Shown here one piece after another: positions 38,317 to 50,642 of a DNA stretch of 64,000 bases. Below the pieces are notes generated by a model. It saw only the letters and a program-made list of their open reading frames with translations, did no database searches and was not told where the DNA came from. A program made the position numbers and the translations under genes. Location: assembly GCA_963920765.1 (NCBI GenBank), contig OY987242.1, positions 31,148,002-31,212,001 on the forward strand, given 5' to 3'. Each line of letters starts with the position of its first letter. Position 1 is the stretch's first letter. This DNA is from Ulota crispa (lineage: Eukaryota; Streptophyta; Bryopsida; Orthotrichales; Orthotrichaceae).

Positions 38317-41300
38317 ATCTCACCACTACAAAGACAAACCATATGGAGCAAACTGCAGAAGCACAATAACCCTTTTTTAACCCGCTCTCCTTACATCAAA
38401 CCTAAAAGATAAAGTTTGATCTGCAGATTAAAATAAACATTTCATTTGTGCAAATAAAAGTAAAACAAATTTGATACAAAGCTTTCATGGGGGTCGAAGA
38501 TAGATCTATAGAGCCAAGCGCTATTCCCGTCAAGCCTGGAGAATTGAGGGCCTAAAGAACTACTGAAAGACTTCGGAAAGAGAGAACCTACAGGGATGGT
38601 GTTAGGAGTGGTACTCAAGTATTATGAACAAGTGATAGGACTTGCAACAAAATTCAAATTTATTTCTGTAATGTAATACTCAAAAGTATGCAACTTTTGT
38701 ATGTAAGGTAGACACACCCATTTCCAACCGCTTCCCAATGTCGCACCCTGCTTTTGAGGTGTTCATTGTCTACTCTTGAATCCAAAGTGGAGCAATGAAT
38801 GTTGTTTTCACAAGCAAATTTTGTTACATGTTAGTTGCTGGGCTACTTTGAGAGGGTTGGGATTGGGACTATCAAGTGTCATTATAGGAACATATCCAAG
38901 CAGTGTCAAGGATAGCCTAGAGTTGCTAATAGTAACCCTATGAATTGCAACTTTGCCCTTTAATATAAAACAATCTACAATACTTTTTTCCACAAAAATT
39001 ACATTCCATGATAGCTTGTGCATAACATTCAATAGTGCTACCAGGCGCTGCCCTCCCTCTAGATGAAATGGTGTGGAATATTCCACACCCATCTTTAGCT
39101 ATGGGGACACTTGGCTGAATTTGTTAGAGAATTTATGAAAGAGAGGCTCAGTTTAGTGCACATATGTCGATGTGGGAGCCAGCCATGTCAGAAAACTTTA
39201 AAAAAAAAATCTTGTTTTTGTTTGTATCAGGATGAAGTTTATGGATGATATCTGAAGAGAGAGAAAAGCAGCCTCTCTTCAGGATACTGAATGTTATGTG
39301 AAACGCTAACCCTGCGGATTTTTTTCTGGAATATTCAGAAACCTTGAGGTACCTTAAACAAACAGTCGGGTATGAGTCTGTCGACCTTATCCCAGTACTA
39401 AATTATCTTTCTAAGCTGCTTGCAATACGTCTTTTCATAAGTTCTAATACAGAAAGATGTTTAGGGATCAAGGTGTATATTAAATTATAACAATTTTGAA
39501 TGGACACTCTTATTTTGATTTGTCAAGCATTTACATGTTTCTCATATGGTGTACTAAAAGCATGTAACTTCCACTCAACATTTGTTACAATCAACAATGT
39601 AGAACTTGTTTAGCAATCTTTTGCTAAGCAAATATAAGAGGTTTAACAACAATAGGTTTCAAATTTATCTCAATTTTAGAGGCAATTATTGTGATTATCA
39701 AACATTCACTGTTATCTTTAGTCGCTTTATTGCCTGCATGCTAGTTTAACAAATGTATACTTTTTTTGGTATTAGGAAGGATTTCACTATTTCCAATCAA
39801 CCTTGAAGATAATGAATTAACCCCTCAAATTCCTTCATATTTACATGCTCAACTGGCTTGAAACTGACCTCTCTCAATAAAATGATCAGTGGATCAAATT
39901 TTTGATCTTTTTTCAATCACTCAACTATAAGATCAAATTTTTGGCTTATTTATGTACACCCTCTCAAAATTTCAGATTTTGTAAATTTGGGTATATTTCA
40001 TTAGATAATAACACTCAAAGTAGGATTAATTTTTTTGAAGCTTCTCTAAAGTGTCAATTTTTATTTTGGTCATCCAAAATGATAAATTCTACTTCATGAG
40101 TTTCTTGTGCAATTTGAAATTCTTGAAGAGCATAAAGTTGGCTATATGTTGCACAAATTTCATGATCATACAATGCTTAAAACATAGTGGAAAATTTTGG
40201 AAGCAAGAACTACTTCATTGAAATAGTCATTACACTAAGAAAACTTCATTGAAGATATTCTTATAGTAACAAATCTCAATTACAAAATTTGTACAGTCTG
40301 AACTTAGTCATCATGTAGAGTACTTGCCAAAGGATTTTTTTTCTAAAAATTAAAACTAAAATAGAAGTTATTCCATAGCAAGGAGAGTTGACTACAAATT
40401 TTGCCCATTGACCAAGCCATTGTAAAGTGCTTTTGAACACTTTGTGGGAAACACCCTTCCCAATCTCTTTGTTTATGATTTTTATTAGGGATGCCCGTGT
40501 TGACACCTAAACTTAGCACCTAAATCACATATGGTACCATATCTCACTCAAAAAGCATTCAATTCCAAGTTTTTTGGGAGGAATGCAAGCTTTCCAATAT
40601 AAGCACATAGACCCTTATTGATTTCATAGTCTTATTTTGAGTATTTACACAAATTTTACTTGCCCAAATATCCAAAAAGCCCAAAGTGGGCTTTTTGGTC
40701 CTTTAAGAGGTAATTGTAGTTCAAATAACTTGGTCATGGAAATTGAAAAAATTAGGAAGTTGTTCATAGAAAATTGATGAAAAAACAATATAGAAACGGG
40801 GACACAAAAATCCATTCCCAACTCACACCCCTCTCACCCAATCAATACTTCACTAAATCTAAAACTTAAATTACATATCTTGAAAGTTTTGATTATAGAT
40901 TGAGAATGGTTGGTTTTAAATTGATGATGGATTTGTAGAGATTTTTAAAGCATTAATTAAAAATTGATGTTTTTATCAAATATTTCTTATCAACACTTCT
41001 CTTAATTTGATTCATGTCAAATTTTAGTACATTGTGTCCTTTTTTCTATCTACAAGAGGCTCGCTTGAATTGAGATAATTTCAAGCTCTAAAAGGTGGTT
41101 AAACAATGCTAGTGGGAGATTAAAAGTTGATGAATATAGCATATTTGATAAAGCAAAATAGCACTAGGCATGGGTTAAAGGCATGGAGTTGGAATAGTCT
41201 ACTCTTCAAATATTAATGCATGTTATCCCCCTTTAGAGACTTTTGAAATACATAATTAGTTTTAGATTTGGTGAAGAATTGATCACATGGAAAGGGTTTG

Positions 41301-42773
41301 CGTGAGGAATGAATCTTTTTGTCCACATCTCTACATACCTATTCAACTTTTTAATTTTATTGATAGCCTTACCATTAGACGTCTCTTAATTCCAAAATTA
41401 TCGTTCTTTGTAATAGGCAAGGAATAAGACCACTTAAGAGGTGAGCATACACAAGTATGCTTATTAAACACTTATTTTGTTTTGAAAGGTTGCAAAAAGT
41501 CATATTTAACTCCAAAAGGACTAAGTTGCATTTTTTTTGGCAGCATAGCAATTTTGGGCAGATATGTGTGATTGGAGATTTCCATATTTTAGGTTAAAAT
41601 TTTAAGAGAAGGTGGAGTCAATGAATATCTTTCACATACACTAAATTTCATGACATTTGGAATCATGGGTAGAAATTTATGGCTTAATATGTTGTTTTTT
41701 TCCCAAAAAAGTAGCTAGGGGCAGCACATTTATTTATACTGCAATTGAAATTTTTGGATCTTACCCAAAGATTGAAGGGCAAAGATATCTCCTTGTCAAA
41801 CCTGGATCCATCTTCTATGAAGGCAATTGTTTTTGCTTACCGCCATTTACTTCATCTTTGTTGGAAGTGGCCATATGTTGATCAAGCTTGTCAAAGCCAT
41901 AGCTTTTGGCCAATTTCCTTTCTCCTCCTTCCATTGAAGCTAGCTAAAATCTAAAGCTCCAATGTTCACATTTTGAAAATATTGTTGTGTAAAATGAAAC
42001 ATAAAATTGTTAAAAAAAAACGGCTTTGTATGAGAATTTTCTTGAAACTAGTTTCATATTCTAATTTTTAGTATGTTTTCTCTAATTCAAAATGTTATAA
42101 AAATTCTTAGGTACATGACTAGCACTATTAAAAAAGTCAATCTTAAAAAGCACAAGCAAAAAAGTGAAATTGATTGCAAAAACCACTCTAAATTAGAGCA
42201 GCCCAAATTTGAATGCCCAAAAAAAACTATTTCTTGCTTCAAACCTTATAATCTCACATTCTTTGTGGTAAACATCTGTCATTTATTTACTATACCATAT
42301 TGAAGTAGTCTAGTACTATATCTTACAATAAATTGCACCAAGATTTTATTGGTAATTTTTTTGAACGGCTCATTTTGAATAATTTTTGGTGAAACATAGT
42401 CTTGATCAATATAAATAGGGGTGAACATGAACTTCTTGTTTTCCTTCAAAACTTGTTAAAAAATAATTTAAAGCCATCCCTATAATAATTTAGACTTTTT
42501 TAATATTAAAAAAACAATCAGTTATAGCATGTATTCAATTATCTTTTCTGTTTCCAAATTTTCATACATTTAGCACATTTTCATCCACTCTTAGATGTTT
42601 TCCCAATCCGCCTACCCGCTTTCATCCAATATTATTCATAAAATTGCATATGAACAGAAAGATTTTACTAAAAAGAGCTCAATAAAAGTAAAACAACATG
42701 TGATCCTTTAACCTTTTGTGCTTAGAGTTGAATCATATAAACATGAAAATTTAATATTGATTCCATGAATAAT
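38317..42773. other. AT-rich intergenic stretch with diverged repeats
   Basis: Contains a diverged inverted relative (about 38702-39110) of the element at 20124-20528. A 10-bp perfect hairpin is at 39252-39282. No gene is recognised. Confidence 0.45.
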
Positions 42774-42777
42774 TTAA

Positions 42778-43000
42778 CCCTTAAACGACCGAAAGGCCCT
42801 TTGCAACTAGTACAATACAAGGTATTATTCTTGTATTTGGAATGGATCCACACCTCTACTACATTTGAAACCAACAAAAGAAGTTGGAGAATAGATCAAT
42901 GCGGTTCTAATGAGCTTCTTTAGATCCAAAATTAAAAAAATTGTTGGTAGCAAATGACAATTATACGTCAGCATATATACTATGCCATATGGTCATTTAA
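42778..43000. mobile_element. TTAA element of the AAACG family, right end truncated
   Basis: CCCTTAAACGACCGAAAGG follows TTAA (42774-42777). The right end stops at GGTCATTTAA and is joined directly to a left-truncated GGTAG-type element. Confidence 0.6.
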
Positions 43001-43290
43001 GAGTTTGGACATGATGACTATTAATAAACATCTAGCAAATTATAAGATCCTATTAGCAACAAAAATAATAATGAGTCTGCACTTTCAAATGTATTATTTG
43101 GATATTGTGAGAATAAGTTGTGAATTTTTAAAGAGCAAATTGCCATTGTACCCATAACCAACACTAAGGTTTCATGTTCACATGTTGTACATCCTTGTAG
43201 TTACATTTGTTTACTTCTATAGATTTTCCAAGATTTTAGAGGTGATAGTTATGGGGACACTAACACTTATGGATGTTCCTACCTTAAATT
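43001..43290. mobile_element. GGTAG-type element, left end missing
   Basis: The interior matches 62180-62467, for example ATGACTATTAATAAACATC. The right end GGATGTTCCTACC is followed by TTAA. The left terminus is absent, probably by deletion or a complex insertion. Confidence 0.55.
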
Positions 43291-43368
43291 GGAGAATGGA
43301 GTGGAATTCATCAATCCTCCCTTTTTACATTCAATTGTCATCATGAAAGTTTTCAAAAATTAAATTAA

Positions 43369-43602
43369 CCCCTAAAAGACGAGGCAACCCTATGCAACTA
43401 GTACAATATGAAGTATTTTTCTTGTATTTGGAGTGCATCCTCACCTTTATTACATTTGAGATCAACAAAGAAGTTAGAATATAGATGAGTGCTATTTTAG
43501 TGAGGTAGTCAAGATCCCAAATTAAAGCTTTTTGTTGGTAGCAAATGCCAACTATACAGCAGCATACACACTATGTATTATAGTAGCCTTGTCCTTTAAG
43601 GG
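43369..43602. mobile_element. TTAA element of the AAACG family (234 bp)
   Basis: Flanked by TTAA at 43365-43368 and 43603-43606. It begins CCCCTAAAAGACG and ends TTGTCCTTTAAGG. Clean example of the family. Confidence 0.7.
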
Positions 43603-43814
43603 TTAAGGGAAAATTTCATGGATATACCCTTGAAGTTTGCAATATTTTCATAGATACTTGCCTATTTTTTTGCTGTGAGAAATAAACCAGTTGAGTTTAT
43701 CTTGAGAAAACTCTCTTAAAATCTTAGGATGTCTTTTCAAAAAGGTTTATGAATGGCAAGTATGTGATTTGTCATAAGAGTTCCCACTTTAGAACAAAAA
43801 AACAACCTATAACA

Positions 43815-44332
43815 CCTTGTGATTGCTATTTTGTCTATTTTGTGTGAAACTAGTCTTATTGGAAAGGTGGAAAACCTTGCTTCCTAGAAATATAAGGAGC
43901 CCACTACAAGAGAAATTGTCCAAAATGACAAAAACATGTCCAAATCAACATGGCTAAACCTACAAAAATTGTCCAATTTGACAATCTTTTTGTCATTTTG
44001 GACATATTGAGTCAATTTGGACATGTCAATGAGGACACAATTTCTTATAGTGCGGCTCTTCTCAATCAAAGCTTGCATGAAGCATTAACATTCAAAACCA
44101 CACAAGCATGAAACACTAGATATTTTCTCCATACAGCTCACTCAATCATTATAATATTTCACCTCCAACGGTAGATCTAGCTGAAATTTTGATACATTAC
44201 AACAAACAAGGTGCCCTTTGCATTCATACGGTTGGATTATTCAAATTGAACCCATATTTGATTCAATTGCACATCTAAGCTACATCCCTTCTTTTATTGG
44301 ATTTTGTGAAAATGGGTGTGGTCTTTAAAGGG
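43815..44332 (+). mobile_element. 0.9-kb TTAA element, copy 3 (left end lost)
   Basis: Matches copy 1 from about 861 to its right terminus GTGTGGTCTTTAAAGGG, followed by TTAA (44333-44336). It is interrupted by a 151-bp CACTA-like MITE at 43902-44052. Confidence 0.65.
43902..44052. mobile_element. CACTA-like MITE (151 bp) nested in copy 3
   Basis: The ends are CACTACAAGAGAAATTGTCC and the inverse CACTATAAGAAATTGTGTCC. Comparison with copies 1 and 2 of the host element shows the insertion point. A clean 3-bp duplication is not evident. Confidence 0.65.
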
Positions 44333-44336
44333 TTAA

Positions 44337-45118
44337 GGTGAAAGCACTCATAGCCAACAATGCCTCTTATCCAACCAATGAGGTAGAAGAATCTAAAACT
44401 AGCACCAACCATTCTCTAACATCTAAAAATAAACCTAAATGTATGTAGTGTTATACCCAAACTAGACACACAAGTTAACTTAAGGGAACACAAATTGTGT
44501 AGGTGGTGGTTTAGGGTTGCATGTGACATGGTCTTTTTGTTGTTGCTTTTTTGGGGGTCTAGTGTCCACAACAGGTCAATCTAGAGAGTTACCTACAAAC
44601 AATTTGTAATTTATTCATACAATCTTAGAAAATTCCATAAACAATTTTGCTTGCATCTGCGCCCATTTCCTAACAAGCGCATGCCATTAGATTCTCAAAA
44701 GACCCTCAAATTACCACATGTGAAGTAAGTGTCAATTTTAGGTTCTTCTACTTTAGGGTGCGCTATTTTCAATCTAAGGGAGAAGTGCTTTGGAATTCAT
44801 TCTTTTGTTTTTTTAGGGTTAGGAAACCTAGGATCATTTTAGTCATGCCACGTGTCTCAAAGTGAAGTAGGAAGTAATGAGTGGATAATAATTTGGCTTG
44901 TATTATTAGAATTGCATGAGTCTAAAGGTTGGCAATAGGTTCAAAGCACTTTATGACTCCCAAAATTCATAGTAATTTCAGTTTTGCAAATAAAATCATT
45001 AAACATTTACAATCCCAATATTTCTTATCTTCTTACACGCAAAAAAAAATTTGTTGCCTCAAATTCTTAGTAGTTTGTTGCAAAATTGCTTAAGTTGTTG
45101 GGTATGGGTGCTTCCACC
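44337..45118. mobile_element. GGTGAAAGC-type TIR element (782 bp)
   Basis: Flanked by TTAA at 44333-44336 and 45119-45122. It begins GGTGAAAGCACTCATAGCC and ends GGTATGGGTGCTTCCACC. It shares its left TTAA with the preceding 0.9-kb element. Related inside to 18628-19426. Confidence 0.65.
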
Positions 45119-45228
45119 TTAATCAACATCAGCTCTCGTACGCACCACCAAATTTGTACAGAAATATTTTGGGGGGTTTTTTGTTTCTCCAATTTACAAT
45201 GTAAGTTGTGAAATTACATTTTCTAAGG

Positions 45229-45654
45229 TAAATTTAAGGGAATTGCTAAAGCCACACCCAAAATTGCTAACGCCACACCCTAATGTGTTCTTTGACCATG
45301 AACTATGAGAATTTAATGTTAATTTTTAAAATTTGGATCAATAGATTTGTTTCATCTTTATCATTCTAAAGTTGTATTCAAAAAAATTAGAGGTGTTTGA
45401 ATTTGAAACTAATAATACAAGAATTTTGAAATATTTAAAGCAAAAATATACCAAAAAAACAGCAATGGTGCAATAAAAGTTCCACAAAAAAAATTATTCA
45501 TTTTTCTTTCTTTTAAGAAGATGGCAATTCCTTGATTGAATGAATGATGGACCACTTGAATTTAAAAAATAGCATTAAATTTGCAAAGTACATACTTATA
45601 GGGGGTGTGGTGTTAGCAATTTTGGGTGTGGCTTTAGCAATTCCCTAAATTTAA
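45229..45654. mobile_element. MULE-like MITE (408 bp) with a perfect 9-bp duplication
   Basis: The body is 45238-45645, flanked by TAAATTTAA on each side. The TIRs begin GGGAATTGCTAAAGCCACAC. It is the intact reference for the MITE that hosts the large foldback element (6018-14667). Confidence 0.85.
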
Positions 45655-47230
45655 TTACTTCTTGAGTCGTCTTGACGAGATACGGGTCAAAGTAAATTAG
45701 AGTGAGGAGCTTGCCGTCATGTTGGCTAGCTTTTCCTTGCTCGTGTGCGAGATTTTCTAGTTTTTTCTACTTTTATTCTCTAATTGTTAACGCTCACCAT
45801 ACATTTTTGTAATATAAAGAATATAAAAGTCAATTTGGCAGCTACATTCAGATGCCATTTTCACATGGACTAGAAAAGTGAGAAGAAATTAGGGATCTAA
45901 TTATGGTTTGAAGTACACAACAAGTAGGTGATTTTAGTAAAACATGCATTGTTGTTATAGTATAGTGATGCTTGGTTAACGTCAACCTTTGTGACATAAA
46001 CAATTGGATATGATCATAGTCCCACTCCCTTTTTGCTAGAAATGTGTATTATGAGCCTGGTCAAGGTCAAGTGCTTGCGTACAATCAACACTTGCTGTCT
46101 GTCAAGGCCCATTTTGACTCCTCAACTAGAAAGGTATGTGGTTAGTAAACCAAAGACTTGGGTCAAAAAGCACCTCTAGAGTTACAACCATCATAACAAA
46201 GAGAAATATGCAAATGGAGTGTTTGTTTATGATCAATGTTGAGATTTGATTAACATTTTTTTCTAGCCCACACTATTGACCTTATCCGCGAGCACCACTA
46301 TACTCACTCTCTCTTACATTCCAAAACCTTATTGTTGTTTTTGCTGTTAAGCCCCTTGCACCATTTTAATGAAATATCAAAGTGTTACCATTTCAACAAA
46401 GTTGATCTGCATGGTTGATTAATGAGCCTCTTTTGGACAGTTTTTCTTAGGTGATTTTCAATCATTTTTAGAATGAAGTAAAAATACTCTGTAGATAGTA
46501 GATAACATGTACTATCCATTCCATCACTATCCAAATGACGGTGACTTTCCTTTTGCAATTTGTAGAGAAATTGCATGAACCTGCGTTGTTTTTTCTTGTA
46601 TGCAACAAAGATATGAAACAAACAAAGGAAGAATGAAATAGAAAAAATCAAAGAAATATATATGGCCATTTTGAGTTCATTGAACTCAAAGCTAAAAAAA
46701 TATTTAGTGATACAAATCAAATTGTGTGTAACATTACACACTTTTAATGACAATATGCCAATATTTTGGCACAATACTTCAAGCTGCAGCGCTTTAATGG
46801 CTAAAACTAAAAATCTATGTCCATTCTAATATGTGGATTGAACAAGTTGAACCTGTCAAATTATACATTTCACTACTTTTGGCGCCTGAATATGGCCAAT
46901 CCAATTTTACAAAATTGACGTTATCTGAAAAAAACATCATACAGGGAAGGCAAATAATCTAAATGGACTAGCAATACTTAATTCTCAAAGATCTATAGAT
47001 TGAAGCTTGACAATTGCAATTGGAGGAAGCTAATATCTAGCTTGCAATTCCACATTCACGCACTTACACCAGGAATTGACTTGAATGAAGCAAAGTCATT
47101 TTGTGACATCAAGCACAGCCAATGGCATCATATTTTGATCTAATTGGTTCCAAGATGAAACACGTTAAAAGCTTAGGTCAAGCCTGTGTCATTTATTATT
47201 TCTATTGAAGAACATGCATTAGTCCAACTT
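45655..47230. other. AT-rich intergenic stretch
   Basis: No gene recognised. A minus-strand open frame of 129 codons (46385-46774) has a hydrophobic segment but no recognisable family. Confidence 0.4.
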
Positions 47231-47399
47231 TTTAGAAGGTCCATGACAAAGCACAAATGGTAGAACAAGTCAGTTGATTTGCTTTCCAGAAGGTCGTGAA
47301 CAAAGCACAAATGGCACAAACTATTTAGCTGCTTTGTTTTTCAAAAGGTCCAAGAACAAAGCACAAATGGCACAAATGATTCAGCTGATCTAAGGTGGA
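47231..47399. repeat. Three tandem units of about 56 bp
   Basis: Each unit contains AGAAGGTC(C/G) or AAAAGGTCC followed by ACAAAGCACAAATGG. The units lie just downstream of the minus-strand heat-shock gene, possibly in its 3' region. Confidence 0.75.
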
Positions 47400-47460
47400 A
47401 AACCTGAACTATTGGTCATTGAAAGTTCTCTGATTATCCCTCACTCGGCCATGGCTACTG

Positions 47461-48567
47461 CTACTGCAGTTCTAGTGGCATGCCGTTTCCCTTTCCTCCA
47501 ATGGTTATTGCAATGGTCCTAGGGTTTGAAGTTTGTGTAGCCAGCACTTTTGGAACAATGCCAGTGAGGACTCCATCAACATAGGTTGCACTTATTTTCT
47601 CTTGGTCACAAAAAGTGGACATAGTGAACATACGCAGGAAAGTTCCTGAGTTACGTTCCATGTGGATATATTTGGCTTTGGCACTAGCTTCTTCACGCTT
47701 TCTAGTTCCACTGATGACAAGGAGGTTTGGGTTCTTCAATTGCACCTGGATAGGAAGAGCACCACTTGTGGAAGATATCTTTTTCAATGTGACAGAATGT
47801 AACGGGCAATGCAGGACGCAAAAAACACAAATGTGAATCTGATCATTCCAGAATATAGCTCAAAATTTCCCTAAATTGACAACATCACCTCTTGTCCTCA
47901 TGAGTTTTGAAAAGCAATTTAATGAGCTAAAAATACCATAACCAGCGAGAAATCAAATTCACAAACCTAATACAATTGTTTGTCTCCTCTAAAGGTAACA
48001 AAACTTTAATGATTGTGCAAACCTACCATGGAGAGAGAACTTGCATCAACATAAGACATGCACTTGTCGGTCTAAAGATCTGAGAAGTGAAGATAAAGCT
48101 GATATGATCCAAGAAGGTAAGACCGTAAGGCCCAAGAAGTGAAGGCAAAATTAAGTTCTACGTGCAGATACTAAACTAATAATGCATTCTCAAAGCCATC
48201 GAGTTGGATCTGAGTGTGTAGTATCACAGTCAACGGTAACTTGTTCTTGTTCCAATTTAGTGGAGTCTAGGGTAATGACCTTACAGAATATGTGACCAAG
48301 GCATGCCTCTTGAAGGTCCAAAATAGAAGAATGACTTGAGGGACTCACTTTAACATCCGCATGAGTAACACCTGGCATGTTGGCCACAAGCACATAGGCC
48401 TTTTGATTGTCCATGATATCAACCACTGTATTGATTAAAGCTTTTGTGTTGTCATGCAGGTATTTCATAGATTAAGGCTCCAATGATAGCGCGGCTTCAT
48501 CTTGACGCTCCAACGAGAGCGCATGGTGATTAGCAACAACGTGTAGAGTCTGATACGGAAGCGCCAT
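47461..48567 (-). pseudogene. Small heat-shock protein (HSP20), class II-like, with a premature stop
   Basis: Small HSPs are oligomeric chaperones of the cytosol that hold unfolding proteins. Exon 1 (48567-48349) and exon 2 (47745-47461) join at a GTGAGT donor and CAG acceptor, phase 0. The alpha-crystallin domain is clear: YVLVANMPGVTHADVK, NLLVISGTRKREE, AKYIHMERNSGTFLRMF and DGVLTGIV. From the ATG at 48567 the frame meets TAA at codon 32 (48472-48474), just before the domain. Starting at the next Met (48468) gives an intact 134-aa protein lacking the N-terminal arm needed for oligomer assembly. Class II genes usually have no intron. It is either a decaying gene or an N-terminally shortened one, and the coding substitutions in the C-terminal half favour decay. 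Confidence 0.75.
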
Positions 48568-48908
48568 TTTGATGGAAGGTCAAGTATACAAATCCGATGT
48601 AACTTGATCAAAAAGCCCAAGCCCAAGAAGAACTGCTAATCACCAGGAAAACAGAGAGAGCAATGGTGGAGAGTGAAAATGTGCTTGGACTTGAGAGATG
48701 AAGAAGGAAGAGAATTTCTTCAAAAAGAGCGCAGGGTGAAGGAGGAGAATTCAAAAAGAGCGCGAGATGATTCTTGAAATTGAAAGAGATTTGGAGTACA
48801 AGAGGTTCTCTATGCATGAGTACCAGGAATTTTTACTCAAGTCTTGCTACCCGTTGCTGCCCAACAAGTAATCATTTTTTCTAGTTTTCTTGGAAGTTAT
48901 AATAGGGA
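48568..48908 (-). promoter_or_regulatory. Upstream region of the small HSP gene
   Basis: On the minus strand this is pyrimidine-rich with repeated CGCGCTCTTTTTGAA-like motifs (about 48721-48775), as in many heat-shock gene leaders. No convincing heat-shock element array was found. Confidence 0.3.
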
Positions 48909-48912
48909 TTAA

Positions 48913-49137
48913 CCCTTAAAAGTCCATAGGGCATTGTATACACGTTGACATATAATTGTCATTTGCTACCAATAAGAAATTTTAATTTTGGATCTCAAGT
49001 AGCTCACTGGAACCACATTGATCTATTCTTCAACTTCTTTGTTGGTCTCAAATGAAGTAAAGGTGTGGATCCATTCCAAATACAAGAAAAATACCCCGTA
49101 TTGTATTGGTTGGAGCGGCACGCTAGGACGTTTAGGA
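48913..49137. mobile_element. TTAA element of the AAACG family (225 bp)
   Basis: Flanked by TTAA at 48909-48912 and 49138-49141. It begins CCCTTAAAAGTCC and ends CTAGGACGTTTAGGA. It directly abuts a partial element of the 60874-61052 family at 49142. Confidence 0.7.
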
Positions 49138-49141
49138 TTAA

Positions 49142-49260
49142 TCCTTGAAGGGCCCTTGGGCTCTAGAGATATGGTACCAAATACAGTCGCAACCAATATT
49201 CAAAAGTTTGAATCAGCTGGAAATTAAGTGTTACAACTATACATATTAAATGGTTGTATG
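49142..49260. mobile_element. Partial copy of the 60874-61052 TTAA family
   Basis: Shares AGGGCCCTTGGGCT and ATATGGTACCAAAT with the element at 60874. The right terminus cannot be placed. Confidence 0.45.
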
Positions 49261-49574
49261 ATGGTGGGTGCATAAAAAAAATTGGAAAGCCCTCAGAACA
49301 GCTCAAATACGTTGTACATAACATAGGGAGTGCACTCCTTTTTTATTGTACACTTGCAATTGAATGAAGCGTTATTATAATTGCCTTCGTTTTAAAATTT
49401 TGACATGGCTTTATAAAAAGTAAGCATCATTTGAAATGGGTATGGGCTCTTTATAAATAATGAAGGGTAGGGCATAATAATGAGAATTGTAAATCTTTTG
49501 GTTGTACAATAGCCTTGCCAATATTCAAAAAACAAAATCTACACTTTTTTTGGATGTATTTTAAATTTGAATGG

Positions 49575-49655
49575 TTAGCTAAAGTATCCCATGTTTTGAG
49601 TATGACAAGGTATCCCATGTTTTGAGTATGACAAGGTATCCCATGTTTGATCCAT
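49575..49655. repeat. 26-bp tandem repeat
   Basis: Three units of the type AAGGTATCCCATGTTTTGAG plus TATGAC. Confidence 0.8.
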
Positions 49656-49772
49656 GTCCAAGTATCCAATGTCAGTTGTATTCAGCAGTAGCACATGGTC
49701 ATAAGGTTAATAAATGATGTATAGGTAATGATATAGGATTGGACATGTGAATGAAGCTTTTTTGATGTTCAT

Positions 49773-50642
49773 GTACAATACCAAGTAGTATAGTTACGTA
49801 ATGCATGTTTTGGCATTCCCATCAAGTTTGTGTAACAAAAATTATAAATGGTATTATAATTTCATATTGTTGGTATATGATTCTCATGCAATCCCAATCA
49901 ACCATACCAAATTGTGGTTACTAAAAGCAAAAAATTTATTTTTGGTAAACTGTTTTGTGTCAAATTCATGGTTTTACAAGAAAGTTGATTAAAAAACATT
50001 GGTGATGAATTTTTGAGATTTGATTGCATGGATGTGTTGGGGACCTCCATGCGCATATCTATCCTTGTAATAGACATCTTCAAAAAGTTCAAAATTCCTT
50101 GAATGGAGACTTGAACATTGGTGTAATCATGACCAAATTTAGTAAAATAAGTATCCCAAAATTTTTAATAACGTTTGGCAAAATAACTTATCATCATGCT
50201 CAAAGGTACAAAATCAATCATAATGCATGAGTCAAATAGCATAATCTAATTACCATAAAGAAATATTTGTTTTACTAAATTTGGTCATGATGACTCTAGC
50301 ATTCTAGTTTCCATTGAAAGACATTTGAACATTTTGAAGATTTCTATTAGAAGGATAGATGTGCGCACAGAGCTCCCCAACACATCCATGCAATCAAATC
50401 TCAAAAATTCATCACCAATGTTTTTTAATCAACTTTCTTGTAAAACCATGAATTTGACACAAAACAATTTACCATAAATAGAATTTTTGCCTTTAGTAAC
50501 CACAATTTGGTATGATTGATTGAGATTGCATGAGAATCGTATACCAACAATATGAGATTATAATACCATTTATAATTTTTGTTATACAAACTTGTTGGGA
50601 GTGCCAAAATGCATTACGTAACTATACTACCTGGTATTGTAC
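49773..50642. mobile_element. Foldback element, arms of about 380 bp
   Basis: The left arm (49773 to about 50155) is the reverse complement of the right arm (about 50264-50642), at high but imperfect identity. The ends are GTACAATACCAAGTAGTATA and its inverse. The spacer is about 110 bp. Open frames in the arms mirror each other and are not considered genes. No target duplication was found. Confidence 0.75.

Noticed and set aside
46385..46774. Minus-strand frame of 129 codons with a hydrophobic segment
   Set aside because: No family, splice partners or promoter seen; AT-rich DNA gives such frames by chance.
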